Both the position numbers and the translations under genes were made by a program. A DNA stretch of 5,654 nucleotides from Pleomorphochaeta sp964545735 (GTDB taxonomy: Bacteria > Spirochaetota > Spirochaetia > Sphaerochaetales > Sphaerochaetaceae): NCBI GenBank assembly GCA_964545735.1, contig CAZJGS010000152.1, positions 1 to 5,654 of the forward strand. Reading direction: 5' to 3'. This document shows, in pieces, positions 5,203 to 5,654 of the stretch. Position 1 is the first letter of the stretch, and each line of letters opens with the position of its first letter. A model generated the notes under the pieces. The model saw nothing but the letters and a program-made list of their open reading frames with translations, did no database searches and was not told where the DNA came from.

Positions 5203-5654
5203 TTATTTTATTTCAGTACCATCACCCTGATAAAATTGTGCACCACTGGTATCCCAGATGCCAGGTTGAGAAGCCGTTGCTCCATCTCTACCCAACTCTG
5301 CGTAAGCATCAAAGTTGTTGGAGTAGATTTTAACCTCTGTTGTACCGTCGTCTTTTGGTAATGTGGCGCCTGTTTCCACCCAAAAATCACCGAACGAAAA
5401 ACCATCGGTCACCGCTGTGCCTATTACTGTTGCAGCATCATCGAGATCGGTCAGAGTCAGCGCGGCGCCATCTACCTCTCCCCTTGTTTTATACTTTGAC
5501 CACATCAGGTTATCCCTGGATACCAGTTCGGCCAATGCTTGTTTCAACGCCGCCTTCGCCGCATCATCCTGGAGATCAAAGTATTTCGGGATGGCCACAG
5601 CCGCCAGGATTCCCAGTATGATCAAAACCGCTATGATTTCAATCAGGGTAAAAC
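5203..5654 (-). CDS. MshA-like type IV pilin, 5' end outside window
   Basis: This is a prepilin-family protein, probably a structural pilin. The visible part is 149 codons, starting exactly at the mature N-terminus FTLIEIIAVLI with Glu at +5. The two bases before it (GT) fit the Gly -1 codon of a class III signal peptide, so only the short leader and start codon are missing. After the hydrophobic N-terminal helix come VAIPKYFDLQDDAA and an Ala-rich amphipathic helix. The P-[KR]-[FY]-x-x-LQ-x-[DE]-A pattern resembles MSHA major pilins. The rest is an acidic, Gly/Thr-rich globular region ending QFYQGDGTEIK. No cysteine is visible, so the C-terminal disulfide loop of classical PilA is absent. 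It is paralogous to the next gene: 36 of the first 55 mature residues match. An intrinsic terminator lies about 75 bp past its stop, which suggests separate, higher expression. Certain as prepilin family; major-pilin role is inferred. Confidence 0.9.
   Translation of the reverse strand, partial: FTLIEIIAVLIILGILAAVAIPKYFDLQDDAAKAALKQALAELVSRDNLMWSKYKTRGEVDGAALTLTDLDDAATVIGTAVTDGFSFGDFWVETGATLPKDDGTTEVKIYSNNFDAYAELGRDGATASQPGIWDTSGAQFYQGDGTEIK

Noticed and set aside
4564..5361. Long plus-strand open frame of 265 codons
   Set aside because: It runs antisense across two clear pilin genes and the terminator, and starts inside the palindromic repeat. Its translation has no recognisable domain.
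54..5654. Type II secretion pseudopilin operon (gspG-H-I-J-K)
   Set aside because: The H, I, J-like order would fit, but two MshA-like pilins and an 889-residue lectin-like last gene in place of GspK favour an MSHA-type pilus. It cannot be fully excluded without the assembly genes.

Overview
The window is one block of genes for a type IV pilus (or closely related type II secretion-like pseudopilus). All genes are on the minus strand, so transcription runs from the right edge to the left. Mid-range base composition, the MSHA-style pilins, and the short palindromic repeats between genes (one with an ATTCCC-N8-GGGAAT core, one of the CCCTCTCC...GGAGAGGG type) suggest a Gram-negative bacterium. 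My best guess is a deltaproteobacterial (Desulfobacterota-like) lineage. That assignment is an inference; no marker gene is present.

Layout in transcription order: (1) an MshA-like pilin whose start lies beyond the right edge (5203-5654); (2) a gap with a good intrinsic terminator (5095-5128) and a small repeat structure; (3) a paralogous short pilin (4644-5027); (4) a 279-bp gap holding a dRS3-like palindromic repeat and an AT-rich, promoter-like stretch; (5) a GspH/FimT-like minor pseudopilin (3864-4364); (6) a 53-bp gap almost filled by a GC-rich hairpin repeat; (7) a PilV/GspI-like minor pilin (3379-3810); (8) a 123-bp gap with two opposed arrays of a 7-bp repeat; (9) a PilW/GspJ-like minor pilin (2716-3255); (10) an 889-residue protein with a PilX-like N-terminus and a large lectin/adhesin-like body (54-2723), overlapping the previous gene by 8 bp; (11) the first 15 codons of another gene (1-46).

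The order pilin, pilin, H-like, V/I-like, W/J-like, X-like plus a large LamG-type protein matches the mshB-A-C-D-O-P-Q order of mannose-sensitive haemagglutinin (MSHA) pilus operons. The main difference is that the MshP-like membrane anchor and the MshQ-like lectin part appear to be one polypeptide here. In the working model, the two short pilins build or prime the fibre. The H, V/I and W/J-like pseudopilins form an initiation/tip complex, and the PilX-like N-terminus carries the large beta-rich adhesive module to the tip. The terminator after the first pilin suggests it is made at a higher level than the genes that follow.
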